NCBI GenBank assembly: GCA_024449915.1
Contig: JAMZAV010003109.1
Span: 1-64,000 of the forward strand
From: Sweltsa coloradensis
Taxonomy: Eukaryota > Arthropoda > Insecta > Plecoptera > Chloroperlidae
DNA: 64,000 nucleotides
Direction of reading: 5' to 3'
Both the position numbers and the translations under genes were made by a program. Below are positions 42,936 through 57,900 of the stretch, piece by piece. The stretch's first letter is position 1; each line of letters opens with the position of its first letter. The notes beneath the pieces are model-generated. The model was not told the DNA's origin and searched no databases. It worked only from the letters and a program-made list of their open reading frames with translations.

Positions 42936-45900
42936 GCTGCGACCTTTGTATAAATGTAATGTATGACCTCAGAACTACATATGTTAATAAGCTCTTTGGT
43001 ATTCGCCGCATCATGGAGAAGGCAATGACTACAACTATGTCTTATAACATCCAGGCGGTGTGTTTTGCAGGGAACTTACGTCACAAGCTGTTTGAAAATA
43101 AATGCGCGGGAAAGAGAAAAGGTTTAACTTTAAATTTTAAAACCGTCTACTAATTAAACCACTTGCTTAGGAAGCTTTTAAACGGTTTTCCTGACTTTTG
43201 TAGACAAATGGACCGTTTCATAGATTTACGCAAATAGGCATATTTCAAATTAAGCCCACTTCCCTATTCCGTGAGAAAAATCTTCACTAAATTGCTGTGT
43301 TGTGATCAATAAAAATAAAATAAAATGGTTATAGAATATCAGAAATGTTTGCTAGGTAGCAGGGCAGGGTGGGGAAAACACTGCCTTTTCTCTTAGGTAC
43401 CAGTAAGCCATTGTGCTACGATGCCTGGATGTTGACATTTAAAGTCTAGCTTGGCAGGTGTTAACTGACCTACATTGTCAGAAGCCAAGAATGTGAAATG
43501 GCAAAAGAATGAGGAGTACAATAGGATAGTTAAATGCACTATGAAACATCATACTATAAGGGGCCTACTATGCACTTCCCCATAAATACACTATGGTAGG
43601 CTTAGTGCAGGCTTAGTGCAGATTTTTTTAAATTAAGGTTATGCCGCGGTAAGGTTTTTAGGGTATGTACTATGTAGGAAGTCTTTAAGTGAGGGCAAGA
43701 TCCCTGAGGGTTAGAGGGAGGGACTCGTGGTGCCAATTCATAAGGGGGGCGATAGATGTACGATAGGAAATTATAGGCGAGTTAGTTTGACTTCAGTAGG
43801 GAGCAAAATTATGGAGAGGGTAGTTGCAGACTTTATTAGGAACTCATTGGAAGGGGAGGCGTGGTTCACGGATGCTCAACATGGGTTCAGGGAAGGTTTT
43901 TCTTGTGACACTCATCTGGTAGGATTAGTTCAGGATATCAGGGACATCTTGGACAGTGGGGGGGAAGTAGATGCTGTTTTTCTTGATTTTAAAAAGGCTT
44001 TTGATAAGGTCTCGCACGATTAGATAATGGAGAAGGTTAACAAGGTGGTGGGGAATAAAGGAGTGGCGAGGTGGGTTGGGGATTTCTTGAGAGGTAGGTC
44101 TCAGAAGGTTAGGATTGGGGGTACTTTGCCACGTAGTATAGAGGTTACATCGAGGGTACCACAGGGCTCAGTGTTAGAACCTTTGTTGTTAATTATGTTT
44201 ATAAATGACAAAGGGCAGGGAATAACATCAAGAATAAGATTATTTGCAGACGATTGTGTTTTGTATAGAACAATAATGGGGATTGAGGATGTTAGGCTGT
44301 TGCAGGCAGATCTGGGGGTAATAGAGGAATGGGTCACAGCAAATAAGATGAGTTTGAACATAGGTAAATGTAAGGTGGTTGGTTTCTCACAACGATTAAT
44401 TAAGGTAGGTAGGTAGGACATACACTTTAATGGGGGCTATTATGGAGAAAGTAAGAACTTATAAGTACTTGGGGTTGGGGGTGATGTTGGCAGAGGATTT
44501 GGGTTGGGGGATCAGGTGCAAGAAGTTGTTAAGAAGGGAAATAGGGCTCTGGGATTCGTTATGAGAAATCTAAGAGGCCAGCCGGGCATATAAGGTGGTG
44601 GTTAGACCTGTCCTGGAGTATGGTGCGGCGGCATGGGATCCGTATAAGCTGGGGGAGGTTTTAGAGGTAGAGAAGGTTCAACGTAGGGCGGCAAAAAGGG
44701 TTACAGGGAATGTTAGGCGGTGGCGGTGGGAGGAGGATGATAAAGGGAATGTAGAGAGGGTAAATGACAGTGTCACTGCAATGTTAGGAGAGTTGGGGTG
44801 GGAGTCATTGGAGGGAAGAAGAAGGGAGGTTAGGTTGTGCAATATGTACAGGGCGGCTAGGGGAAGTAGGGGGGGGGGGACATCCGCAATAGGCTGCAGG
44901 AGGGGCTTAACAGGGGTAGGGGGATCATTCATGGAAGTTCCAGCGTCAAGTAGTACTAATAAGTATCAAGTAGTACTGCACTAACGGATCTGGGTCGGTA
45001 TGGTCTCATGGAAAGGACTGTTAGGGAGTGGAATGACTTGTCTGGAGATGTTGTAGATAGGTCTAGTGGGTCTTTGAGGGAATTGAGATCATTTTTAGGG
45101 GAGGGCAGAAATTAGGTCTGGGGGGAGTGAGTGGTTGCTACCGGGCGGAAGGGCCCATTAGTAACCATAAGAAATGTTATGTTATGAGATTGAAAATGTC
45201 ACGATACCTTGGCCTAGGGCCCTAGATTTACTTTTTTTTAAGTTACCTACATGGAAATTGGCTAGTTTAACAAAACAATGAAATTTTGTGAAATACCCAA
45301 GTGACTTTGTAGAAAATCTTCAGGAATAAGCCCACAGGCATCAGCGCCGCCGCTATCATGGTGGACATAGTCGGGGTAGAAGATACTCTCTAGTAGGCCT
45401 ATACAGATAGCTTAGGGCGGGTTTAATAGAACCTTATTGAAAACATTTTTAAAGTAAGCCTAATTATGTCTTTGTTCCGGCCTAAATCAGCAAATATTTA
45501 TTTATTAGGTATCAATGTGTGAGCCAGTAATTAAGATAGGTAGGCTATATGAGATACTATACTGGGTGATGTCAATTGCAACAGACCAACAGTGCATTGT
45601 AAACGAGTGTTGGTTCAGTGTCAGGGATCAACAATTTAGAATAGTATTTTATTTTTCTGATAGCAAATACTATCTAGCAAATATTAGTAGGCCTAGCCTA
45701 TAAGCCTGGGGCAGGGGTCGGTAACCTTTTTTGTCTTGGGAGCCAATTTTCTAGAAAATTTAAAAGTGATTGCTAGTTGGAGCCACAAGTAGGATACTTG
45801 AAAAATAATTACACCATTATTCATAACGTTAGTTTTATTTTTATATGGTACAAATGTACGACATGTTAGGGCCTAATATGTTTTAAAATGTTATGTTTAA

Positions 45901-48900
45901 GATAAGATAAGGTAAGAGATATAAGATAATTTATTTACCATGGATTGATGGTGAACAGTGAGCTGTTCAAGCAATGTCAATTATATGGTTAAATATTATA
46001 TACGGTAATTTGAAAATGTGATCTGCATGTTGATAGTTTTAACTTCATACCTGATGGATGGTTGTTAATACAATTAATGCTCTAGAACACGTAAACGCAC
46101 AAACGGGTAGAACCAGCACTATTTGTGGCTTCTTTGGCAGTTCAGCACAGTATTTTTGGATATTTCATGGGAACTGTTCTATCACTCTTCAAAAAGTGTC
46201 ACTCAATGTTACTTTATTATTGGAATTAAACTTTATAGGCCTATATTAGGCCTACACAAAGTAGAAAACCACTACATTCTACAATCAATAACACCGAATT
46301 TGTCAGTTCAATCACTGATAGGCCTAATACAAACGGTTTTCGTCGGGTATTTTGCGTTTCTTTGCGTCGCTCATGTTGAAACCTGCAAGATGGCTTAGTT
46401 GACTTTGGATTTTAGAGACTTTTCTTAACAAAACTATAGGCCTAGTGCCAGACTAGACCCAGTCAGGAGCCGCAGGTTCCTGACCCCTGGCTTAGGCTAA
46501 CATTGTTCGGGGTAAAACATAGCCTACCAAGGTTTATATAAATTTCCCACAGTCCACTCCAAAGGCTTTGGAAAGTGATTAAAAATATACGTATTTCACG
46601 TATTCACGTAGGGCCTATTCTTTGTTGGTGAAATTAGAATACAAGTGGCCAATCATAAAACGATGATGTTTTGTTGATATATTGATCTTAAAAGTATTCA
46701 AACGAGTGTAAAACAGTGAGAAACTGCCGTAGCACCCATTCTCAATATCAGGTTTTTCTACGCCCACTCGGCTGACATTGACGCGCGCTACTAGAGCGAT
46801 CTAGCGGTTCCTAGTGAACTAACAGCCTATGATATAGATTCTATCTAGCCCTATAGATAGCAGCTTCTTACCCTGACTATGCTAGTACAAATTTCTGCCA
46901 CCTGAGTGCAAACCCTTTGCTAGGAAACGCGAGTAAGTGTTTATGGTTGGTAGAATACATAAACCTAGGTCTACATCATTGAAATGTTACCTACGCTACT
47001 AAGGTTATACACACAGGCAAATAGGAGGCCTTATAGCTACCTATTGCTATAAATGTAAATATTAAAATTGACAAGACTCCATGAAAAAACTTTTTTTACT
47101 TGAAATTTTTTATGAAAATTGCCATCACTAGGTGAACTTGTCAGTAATTTGATTTGACAACAAGAAGGTTTGATTCTGTGCAAAAGAATTCAACAACAAC
47201 CTCAAATTTGAGGAATTCAGTCTGCCTTAAATGATGGTACCTAGGCTTAGGAATACGCACAGTCACAATCGCATCAAGAATCGTAGGTCTATGTAAGGAT
47301 GCACACGATAATTGATAATGGATAAAATCTCGATAATCGATAATCAAAAGTCATTAGTTGAGATCAAAATAGGCCTATCAATAATTGGTTGAAAACAACC
47401 CGAAACACATATTTCGTATTTCCCGCTTCCAGGGCAGACAGAGATAGGTCACGAGGTGTTTTACTCGAGATTTATGTTTGGGAGCGTTCTTTGCCGATAA
47501 CTGGAGGCAAAAACAAAGACAACACAGACAGGACGAGGCAGCGAGTGGCACGAGATTGTATTGTTTTGAATTTCATTTGCCACATTTGAGATTCCATCTA
47601 GGCTTATGTCGGAACGGGCTTGAATTTTTTATTGGTAGGGATAACATCGATTCGATAATGACATTACCATTTTGATATAATCGATATTAATGAAACAAGG
47701 GTAGGGCCTACTTGTTCATTAACGGGACCCCCTGAAAAGTGATAAGTAGGTTACTAGGGTTGGGGGGAGCTCCGCCCCCCCCCCCCAACCCCAGTAACCT
47801 ACTTTTCTTTTCGGAGGGGTCCCTATAATGAACAAGTACCGAAAAGGGTATTGATGTGCTTCCCTAATCGTATGTAGGCCTATTAGATTTATTTAGTTGT
47901 CCTTCTTTGTAGGCCTACATCAGATTTTTAACTTTATAGGATCGACGTTAATAGGCCTAAATAAATATATATTTTTAAAAAAACATTGAGAGTTAAAAAA
48001 TTTAACACAGCAAAATGACCCGCAAACTAAATCTAGGCTAATTTCTCAATTATTTTAGGCTGTGAAAGCTTTAAAATTTAAATTGGTTAATAATAATTAG
48101 GATGAATGTGCATAGGCCTACTGGATCACAGACCGATTCTTTACTTAGCGTTCACATGACTTCACTGCTAGAGTAGGGAGGACTGAACTAACAACAAAGC
48201 TCAATTCGACCACGTCAGCTCGGCATAATTTACAGATGTAGGTACCGGTAGGTAGTGTTGGCAAATTGAAAATTTTCAAGAGACTTTTTCAGAAAATTTT
48301 CACATATTTTTTTATTGCTAATATGATTTAGGTTGGTCATCTTACATCATCTGGTAGGCCCCTAGTATTGAATAGGTACCAAAGAAAAGCATGTGAAATT
48401 GTGATACTACGGTAAGAAGTCTGTGCATGACTTTCATTTTTCCAGTACAAACAAAGAAATTAGCACTGTTAATTTTGAAGATAGGCCTATTGAAGCTCTA
48501 CTTGATCAAATCAGTGGATTGAAGAGGAAACTATTTATTTTATAATAACCTCGCATCATAATTATACAAACTTACCTATGTTAATCTTTCTGTGCCTAAA
48601 TCAATATGGTACTTTTATTCTATGGACTTGTAGGCCTAATACAGAATGTTACTTAAATCCTCTGTTTTTATATTCTGAAATTGTGATTTTTTTTAGTTTT
48701 TATGTCTGAATACCCATTTTAACATGCAAGGCAAGTCATTCCATGGAATCATCTTGTTAGCATTTTATGAATATGAGCATCAGCTTATTTGCCATTCAAA
48801 GCAAAAAAATGCATTTGTTGCCGCCAGAAAAATAAAGTTAGCCTATATTCAAACCAATGTCTTCCAATACCTTCTATATTTAATTACAATTTTAAGTATT

Positions 48901-51900
48901 TTAGTACCGGTAATGATAATACAGGAGTATCAGTTGCTTTACCAGGCACATTACCAGTAAGTTTACGATAAATTTGAAACCCATTTTTTAAGTACGAACA
49001 TCAAGTTATATGATAACACTGATTTTTTATTTTTTTGAAAATTTTCACGTAAATTTTCATGAAAATTTTCATAAATTTTCAACAAATCAAAATTTTCTGA
49101 AAATTGCCAACACAACCGGTAGGTCTAAGCTAAGTGTAGCCTGCCCTATACTCTGCAATCCTTTAAAATGAATCCCTATGTATAAATTGATTGGTAATAA
49201 TGTTACATAGATAGCAGGTCTAAATGGCTTACAACATGTTTTTATGGTGGGGTAGCCAAGATTTAGGGACTATTTATTGTTTTTTATTAAATTAATTAAT
49301 TAATTAATTTGTATTTAGAGTCTACCCAGTACCCACTCAGTCATAACTGATTTTCAGTGCAAGATATAAATCAAAGCGACCAAGCCAACCCTGTAGGCTC
49401 CGTCGCAATCGACGAGTGAGCGATAAACAGTGTTGGGCCAATTCTTTATTAAAATGAACTTTTTAAAAGTTCAGTTCACAGCTCAAATAATGAACTTTTA
49501 AAAATTTCAAGTTCTTTTATACTAACCTAAAACTTTGAAAAGTTCAAGTTCGTCTAAAATATGAACTGAGTTCTTATAAAAGTTCAAAATCACTATTTTA
49601 TTATAGGCTGGTGTAAAATGAAGAAAAACATGAGGAAAACATAAGAGGTGTTCGAGTACCAAACTACTCGCGAGTTTGAGTCTTACGAAAGTAGCAGGTC
49701 TAAATGGCTTACAACATGTTTTTATGGTGGGGTAGCCAAGATTTAGGGACTATTTATTGTTTTTTATTAAATTAATTAATTAATTAATTTGCATTTAGAG
49801 TCTACCCAGTAGGGTCAATGGGGGTAAGTGTGGTTTGGGGGTAAGTGTGGCATCTGCTTATATGTGTTCAGGGTTGCAGTTTTGGTAAGTTTTTATTTTA
49901 TTAAAGTAGTAACTAGACTATTTTATACTAAAAAAAAAATTGGGGGCCTCCCACAAGAATTAATTCTAAATTTTAAATTTTAAATAAAAAGCACCTTCTC
50001 TGGATTAACGAAGTGCAATTCTACGCAGACCTTGCAATATTAAGTTATATTCGGCAAATTTTTTTAAAAATGTATGTCCACATGTTGTGATTATTGGTTA
50101 ATGTGCCTATGTAAGAATGGGGGGGAAAAAAATCCACAAATTTCAAATTTGCTTGGTGCAAATTTAGGTGCCACACTTACCTCAGTATTTTTACATACCG
50201 GGGCAAGTGTGGCAACATTGTATTTAGATGGCGGTGGACAAAGCTGCACTTTAGTTGGCTGTATTGACATTACTTGATGGCCACAGAAGAAGAAGAAGAG
50301 TGGTATCAACTCATCCCATGCTTGCAAGCAAAAAAAAGCAAAAAAAGCAAAAAAAAAATTTTTGATAAAAAGTGTAAATGTCGCATTGACTTAACGGAAG
50401 TTATTACAAAAGATTACTATTTAGCTAATCTGAAAATAAAAAAAGAACTTGTCATGAAGAAGGGCAAAGATAAGCCTAAGGCTTCCAAAAGCAAGAATAA
50501 AAAGTAAGCCCGCAGGTAAACAAACTGAGCGTAGGAAATACATTGACTTGTTTAGCCTAGTCCAGGTATCAGAAAGTGAAGATGAAGACACTCCAATGAG
50601 TATTTCATCGGAGAACAGTTGTTCCGATTGTAATGAAGATAAAGGGCTAGGTGATCCAGTTGTTCTTATTTCCCCAGTTCCAAATTTGTAAGTGAATGGG
50701 GCATTTGTGCTAGTCGAATACCTGGGAGGCAAGCGAAAAGAATCAAAATATCGGTATGCCGGTATGTATGCATTGTACAATCGGGACTTGATAATGAAGA
50801 TGAGCTTAAAGTAATGGGTCTATGTGCTACAGATCACACCAAAATAACTTATGCACCAGTAGAGAAGGATTTACCATACATTAATCTTGACCAGGTGTTG
50901 GGCATTTTACCCGCACCAGATATCACTTGTGTAGGTTCAAGAGTACACTACTCTTTCCATGGCCCAGTGGATACAAATGAGCCAATGTAAGAGAAAAAAA
51001 AACACAATGCATAATTTCATGTTACAATACTAAAAAGTAAAAACTAAAAATGCATTGTTCTTGTTAGCTTAAATGTCATACTCATGTGTGTAACTTATAT
51101 TATAACACTTTTTATGTTAGTAAAAACCTTTAATTGACATGTGCGTAGTTGTAATTAAGACTCTATTTGTTTATAATAACCAGTAAAACCATCATAGGCC
51201 TACAAGTCTAGTTTAATTTTTATTTTTAGTAGCTCTAGGTATAACCTGTATGCCACATTTACCCCAGCAAAATCCTGTATGATTTAGTTCATAAAACAAA
51301 GTGATGCCACACTTGCCTCATAAGCCGCCACACTTGCCCCAAACTGCGGGGCATGTGTGGCAGCGAACTTTTTATGTAACTTTTTTTTATTTTCCCTTTG
51401 TTTTACGAAGTGCCTTTGTTATATTCAACACTTTAGTTGAAAACATTACAAAGTTCTCAGATTTCCCATTTGAAAGTATTAGGTCAACATTAACCAAGGA
51501 AAACTAACCGTCAAAGTCAAACTTTTATTTTTCATGCCACACTTACCCCCATTGACGGGTCAATGGGGGTAAGTGTGGTTTGGGGGTAAGTGTGGCATCT
51601 GCTTATATGTGTTCAGGGTTGCAGTTTTGGTAAGTTTTTATTTTATTAAAGTAGTAACTAGACTATTTTATACTAAAAAAAAAATTGGGGGCCTCCCACA
51701 AGAACTAATTCTAAATTTTAAATTTTAAATAAAAAGCACCTTCTCTGGATTAACGAAGTGCAATTCTACGCAGACCTTGCAATATTTAGTTATATTCGGC
51801 AAATTTTTTTTAAAAATTTATGTCCACGTGTTGTGATTATTGGTTAATGTGCCTATGTAAGAATGGGGGGGAAAAAATCCATAATTTTCAAATTTGCTTG

Positions 51901-54900
51901 GTGCAAATTTAGGTGCCACACTTACGGTACCTCAGTATTTTTACATACCGGGGCAAGTGTGGCAACATTGTATTTAGATGGCGGTGGACAAAGCTGCACT
52001 TTAGTTGGCTGTATTGACATTACTTGATGGCCACAGAAGAAGAAGAAGAGTGGTATCAACTCATCCCATGCTTGCAAGCAAAAAAAAGCAAAAAAAAAAA
52101 AATTTGATAAAAAGTGTAAATGTCGCATTGACTTAACGGAAGTTATTACAAAAGATTACTATTTAGCTAATCTGAAAATAAAAAAAGAACTTGTCATGAA
52201 GAAGGGCAAAGATAAGCCTAAGGCTTCCAAAAGCAAGAATAAAAAGTAAGCCCGCAGGTAAACAAACTGAGCGTAGGAAAGACATTGACTTGTTTAGCCT
52301 AGTCCAGGTATCAGAAAGTGAAGATGAAGACACTCCAATGAGTATTTCATCGGAGAACAGTTGTTCCGATTGTAATGAAGATAAAGGGCTAGGTGATCCA
52401 GTTGTTCTTATTTCCCCAGTTCCAAATTTGTTAGTGAATGGGGCATTTGTGCTAGTCGAACACCTGGGAGGCAAGCAAAAAGAATCAAAATATCGGTAGG
52501 CCGTATGTATGCATTGTACAATCGGGACTTGATAATGAAGATGAGCTTAAAGTAATGGGTCTATGTGCTACAGATCACACCAAAATAACTTATGCACCAG
52601 TAGAGAAGGATTTACCATACATTAATCTTGACCAGGTGTTGGGCATTTTACCCGCACCAGATATCACTTGTGTAGGTTCAAGAGTACGCTACTCTTTCCA
52701 TGGCCCAGTGGATACAAATGAGCCAATGTAAGAGAAAAAGAAACACAATGCATAATATTGTCATGTTACAATACTAAAAAGTAAAAACTAAAAATGCATT
52801 GTTCTTGTTAGCTTATGTCATACTCATGTGTGTAACTTATATTATAACACTTTTTATGTTAGTAAAAACCTTTAATTGACATGTGCGTAGTTGTAATTAA
52901 GACTCTATTTGTTTATAATAACCAGTAAAACCATCATAGGCCTACAAGTCTAGTTTAATTTTTATTTTTAGTAGCTCTAGGTATAACCTGTATGCCACAT
53001 TTACCCCAGAAAAATCCTGTATGATTTAGTTCATAAAACAAAGTGATGCCACACTTGCCTCATAAGCCGCCACACTTGCCCCAAACTGCGGGGCAAGTGT
53101 GGCAGCGCACTTTTTATGTAACTTTTTTTTATTTTCCCTTTGTTTTACGAAGTGCCTTTGTTATATTCAACACTTTAGTTGAAAACATTACAAAGTTCTC
53201 AGATTTCACATTTGAAAGTATTAGGTCAACATTAACCAAGGAAAACTAACCGTCAAAGTCAAACTTTTATTTTTCATGCCACACTTACCCCCATTGACCC
53301 TACCCACTCAGTCATAACTGATTTTCAGTGCAAGATATAAATCAAAGCGACCAAGCCAACCCTGTAGGCTCCGTCGCAATCGACGAGTGAGCGATAAACA
53401 GTGTTGGGCCAATTCTTTATTAAAATGAACTTTTTAAAAGTTCAGTTCACAGCTCAAATAATGAACTTTTAAAAAGTTCAAGTTCTTTTATAACCTAAAA
53501 CTTTGAAAAGTTTAAGTTTGTCTAAAATATGAACTGAGTTCTTAGAAAAGTTCAAAATCACTATTTTATTATAGGCTGGTGTAAAATGAAGAAAAACATG
53601 AGGAAAACATAAGAGGTGTTCGAGTACCAAACTACTCGCGAGTTTGAGTCTTACGAAAGTGTTGAGCTGTCTTTGATCGTGTTGATGATTTGTACTACAT
53701 TCTGGTCGACCAGCTTGTAAAATTATGGCAGATACTTAGGCCTACGATGGAACAACGATTTGTTAGTGTTTTAAAGCGTCGGCGGTGGCGAGTCAACGGC
53801 TGTTCGACGCACGGAAAGAACTTTGAAATGAACTTTCTAAAACTGAAAAGTTCGTTCTCGGAAAGAACTTCTAAAAGTTCAAGTTCATTCATTTAAAAAA
53901 AGACTAAGTTCACTGAAAAGTTCACAAAAAAAGAACGCGTTCACGAGAACGCGTTCTTTTTAAAAGTTCCTTCCCAACACTGGCGATAAACAACCTAAGA
54001 TATATATATTTTTAAAATAGGAAATAGAGCAATCAGTGATATGGACAGCGCGAACACCAGCGGATCAACGCCAGAATCAACAAAGCCGATTCAGAACAAC
54101 TTAGAATTTAACAACGCTCCTCGTTGCTATGACGGCTCCAAAGTCACTGTTTACAAATTCCTAACCCAAGAACCGCCCTGCTGAAAAATCTTGTCAAGAA
54201 ACGAGATACAAACAAGATCTTGTCAACGTCTTACCAAGATCTTGGACTTTAAGCATCATTCACAATTAGTTCTAAGGCGTAAGGCGCAAGGTCTAAGGCG
54301 TAAGGCGCAAGTCGTAAGAAATGCTAGGCGTTTACATTTTACAACAACCATGACATTTTTCATTGCTCCTGCGAACTGCGCATGCGCGTACAACCAGCTG
54401 TGGAATGAAATAAACAGGAGTGGGGAGTTTCTTTGTTCGTGATTGGCTCGTCGTAAGAAACCTGTCGTAAGAATTGGATTTTGGGCAATTCGTTACGACA
54501 TAAACCATACGCCTTGCGACTTGGGAACGAAACTGAACGTTCTGATTGAAACACATACTCGGCAATACAAATTATTACACCTTAGGCCTTGCGCCTTACG
54601 CCTTAGAACTAATTGTGAATGATGCTTTACAAGACAAGACATAGTCAAGGTCTTGGATTTAAAACAAGATCTTGTCAAAATCTTGTAAGATTTCAAACTT
54701 AACTGCCACCTGGTGTTAGCATCTTGAACCTCATCAACAGTTATGGCTGCAAACAAGCCAAGCCTGTTAGCCTACACTTGTGCTGTCTCATTGTTTCAGT
54801 TTATTTTGAACTAGAGTAGACAGCTGCCTACATGGTAGGCAAAGGCCTCATACACATTTAAATACTGGTAGCTATAGCTGTCATCATCTTGTACAGGCCT

Positions 54901-57900
54901 CAGGCTATGTGAGTAAATTTAGGCCTACAACAACTAATTGTAGTAGGTGACAGTTGACTAAAAGTCTGATGCTTTGGCTAGGCCTGTGTTTGCCCTTGCC
55001 TGCAGGCAAGCTTACTTGCTTTATGTTCACAGGGCCTAGATTAACAAGCCACGGATTAACATGACTAAGGTGGCATAGGCTAGTGTGTATCGAAATTGCA
55101 TCAAGTAGGCCTACCGCATAAGTAGACCAACCACAATCTTGCCAAGATAGTCGCAAGATCTTGTATTATTCTTGGCAATATCTTGGCCTCTGAAAAAATC
55201 TCTGAACTTAGAACTGCCACGTTTTTAAGCGTGATCGAAAAATTATTTCTCATGAAAATCGCAATTTTACAATTTTTTCCAATTTTTTTTAATTTCTTCG
55301 ACTTATAACACTAAGCGGAGGCCTAGCCCTACATGCTTTATCTGATTGTAATGATTTTTCCACAGAACCTTTATTTTAAGAATTAATATACCTATATTCG
55401 TGTGAAATTTGAGCGCAATCGAAAAATTATTTCTCATGAAAATTGCAATTTTACGCTTTTTCGTTTTAAAAAATTTATTCGACTTATTACACCTAGGCCT
55501 ACATGCTTTATCCGATTGTAATGATTTTTTCACAGAACCTTAATTGAATGAATTACCTCTAGGCCTAATATATTCGTGTTAAATTTGAGCGCAATCGAAA
55601 AATTATTTCTCGTTCTCTTATCAATTATTCCAATTACGCTCATCCAACAACGCGCCTGAAAAAGCGTTTGCAAAGCTTCTTAGTTGAATATAAATTATCA
55701 TATTCTACTATTACATTGAACGGCACTTTCATTAACCTACCTTAGTCTAGGCCCTACCTGATTGTTACAGGTTCAAATTGACAGTCTAATTAAATATAGG
55801 CCTATGCATTAGGTATGTATTTATCTATGGCAACATCAATAAATAAATCAATCAATCAATTAGGGCCAGTTTTTGAAGTGACATACCTACTAAACAGGGC
55901 AAGCCTTTCCTTGTCGCTGGGCTAGCTTTGTATTTACAATAGTTCTAGCTTTGTGTAGGCCCTATTTAGTGCTTGCTTACTGTGACTTTTAAAATGACCG
56001 CCTTTTAGAACAAAACTAAGATTTGCCGAGTGAGTGTCGGTGGTGTCAGTAAAAGATTACCCTTGATTTAATTATGTCCCCGGGTGTAGGGCCTACAGAA
56101 CTTGCCATTTCTGGCCTAATGAAAGGAGGAAGGAGGAGCCTTGAAGGCCTAATGAAAATGGCAACTTTGCCCAATGTTAACTTCTCTTTATCATTAGGCC
56201 TACCTAGGTCTATCATTTCTGTTCCAACTGTGAATAGACTTTTGCACACTTTAAGATACCGGTAGGGCTTACTCTAGCTTAGGCCCCTTAGGTCTGGCCG
56301 TAGGTGGTGAGGTAAAAGTAAAGGGTTAGGCTACTCAGCGATGTTTTTGGAATCCTTTTTTTGTTGAAAAAACACCAGAAGAACCATAACAGAGCAATTT
56401 TAAATCATTTTTAAACAGGCACACACAAGTGTTTACAAAATAAAACACAAAACAACAGACACTAACAAGGAACAACACGTAACAAACAACCACCATCACT
56501 TTCACAAGCAGCCATGTTCAAGCTCAAATCCAGCCTAAACTAGTGCTATCAACCCTATGAATTAGGCTACAAAATGAAATTTGATGGATAACTGACTGGA
56601 AGGCGTTGCCTCCCGAGACCCGGGAAAGGCTTTAGTTGCCAGCACTAGAATAGTAGGCCTATAGGCCTACATCATTCCCCAATCCCCCCACCCTGCCGTC
56701 GCTCCAGCCGACATACAACACACTCACTCACAACGTTAACATCAACATATATATCAATCAACACAAACTTTCAAATGACCTTAAAACATTGCTGTGGCTA
56801 TTTAACCATAGTTACAGAAAAATTATGTTTCGCAAATTAACCGCAGACTGTGCTACGGCAAATTTACGCCTACTTATTTAACCATAGCTACGGGAACGGA
56901 AGTGAAATTGTTGTGCGGTGAAATTACGTGTTCTATTTTAACTGTAGACTGGACTAGGACTGCGGACGATTTACAACCACTAATTTAACCAGAGCTATGG
57001 ACAAGATTTATAATGTAGAGTTATACCTGTAGGCTACACTGTAAGTTAGTCTAAGCTAAATGAATAAAAATTTCTACCTATCTATCAATCTAGCCTACCT
57101 TCTTTAATCAATGCTGCAACGCAAGGTCTACGGATGAATCAACAACAAACAAACTCCGAGCCGACTGCGGGTAGGCCTAGGACTTGTAATTAAATTAGGG
57201 TGGTGTTTCCGAACCTCCCGTACATAGAGTTGCGCGAATCGGTTTGCCCTGTATTTTTAGCTAGGAAACTAATTGTTAGGCCTAGGTAGGCCTAGGTACT
57301 TATTTATGTAAACCTTTGCTCTTGGCAATCCAATAGGTAGGTAGGCCTACCCTTATGTAGAACTGAACCAGAGAATTTTCATCAAAAGCGATTGCATGTT
57401 GACCTAGGCCTCGGTACACCCAAATCGCGCTACTCTGAAAGATAGCTAGAATCTCCATCCATAAACTGCAATCTTCCTGGCATCTTTAATGAATAGGCCC
57501 TAGCCTACCTCTAACAGAACAAAATTTTCTGCTAAAATCAAACTTGTCACCTAAACAAAACTAGTTTTTAACCTTCATGCTTCCAAAAAATGCTAGGCAT
57601 AGGAACACGTTTTTACAGGCGAGGTCACCTGGGGAGTACTTTACGTACCTTCGGTTATTTCCGCTGATCTTCGTTTTACCTACGGACGATTTGTTATTGT
57701 TACCTAATTATTCCGTAGCCTACGGTTAGGGCTAAATACTCACTTCGTAAAAACATACCCAAATGAATGTGCGGCGACTTAAAACACTCTACGAACCACA
57801 AGTAACACCGCTCAATCATTTAAATTACCTCCCAAACTGGCACTTCTATACCTGGGGGGGTCCAACTTTTCAACAACGATTTTTTGCTGTTAAATTAACA

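Larger units (their letters stand above)
49212..53662. repeat. 480-bp tandem duplication, second copy interrupted
   Basis: 49212-49691 (starting TAGCAGGTCTAAATGGCTTA) is repeated from 49692. The second copy is split after 49811 by the 3.49-kb insertion and resumes at 53301. The right break lies inside the hAT, so the left copy of that hAT (49428-49691) is truncated. Confidence 0.88.
49280..54175 (-). mobile_element. SINE family A, copy 3, interrupted and duplicated
   Basis: Tail TTAATTAATTAATT at 49288, body CCAAGCCAACCCTGTAGGCT and, past the insertions, GACGGCTCCAAAGTCACTG at 54130. The tRNA head is missing. It hosts a hAT, a 480-base tandem duplication and a TA element dimer. Confidence 0.75.

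Noticed and set aside
44101..44932. Minus-strand frames opposite the LINE
   Set aside because: Antisense shadows of the reverse transcriptase coding sequence.
46058..46398. Frames of 63 and 91 codons in the Charlie-type element
   Set aside because: No similarity to hAT transposase motifs; likely chance frames in a non-autonomous element.
49812..53300. CRISPR-like or satellite array
   Set aside because: Only two long units with TIRs and a TA duplication; it is a transposon dimer in animal DNA.
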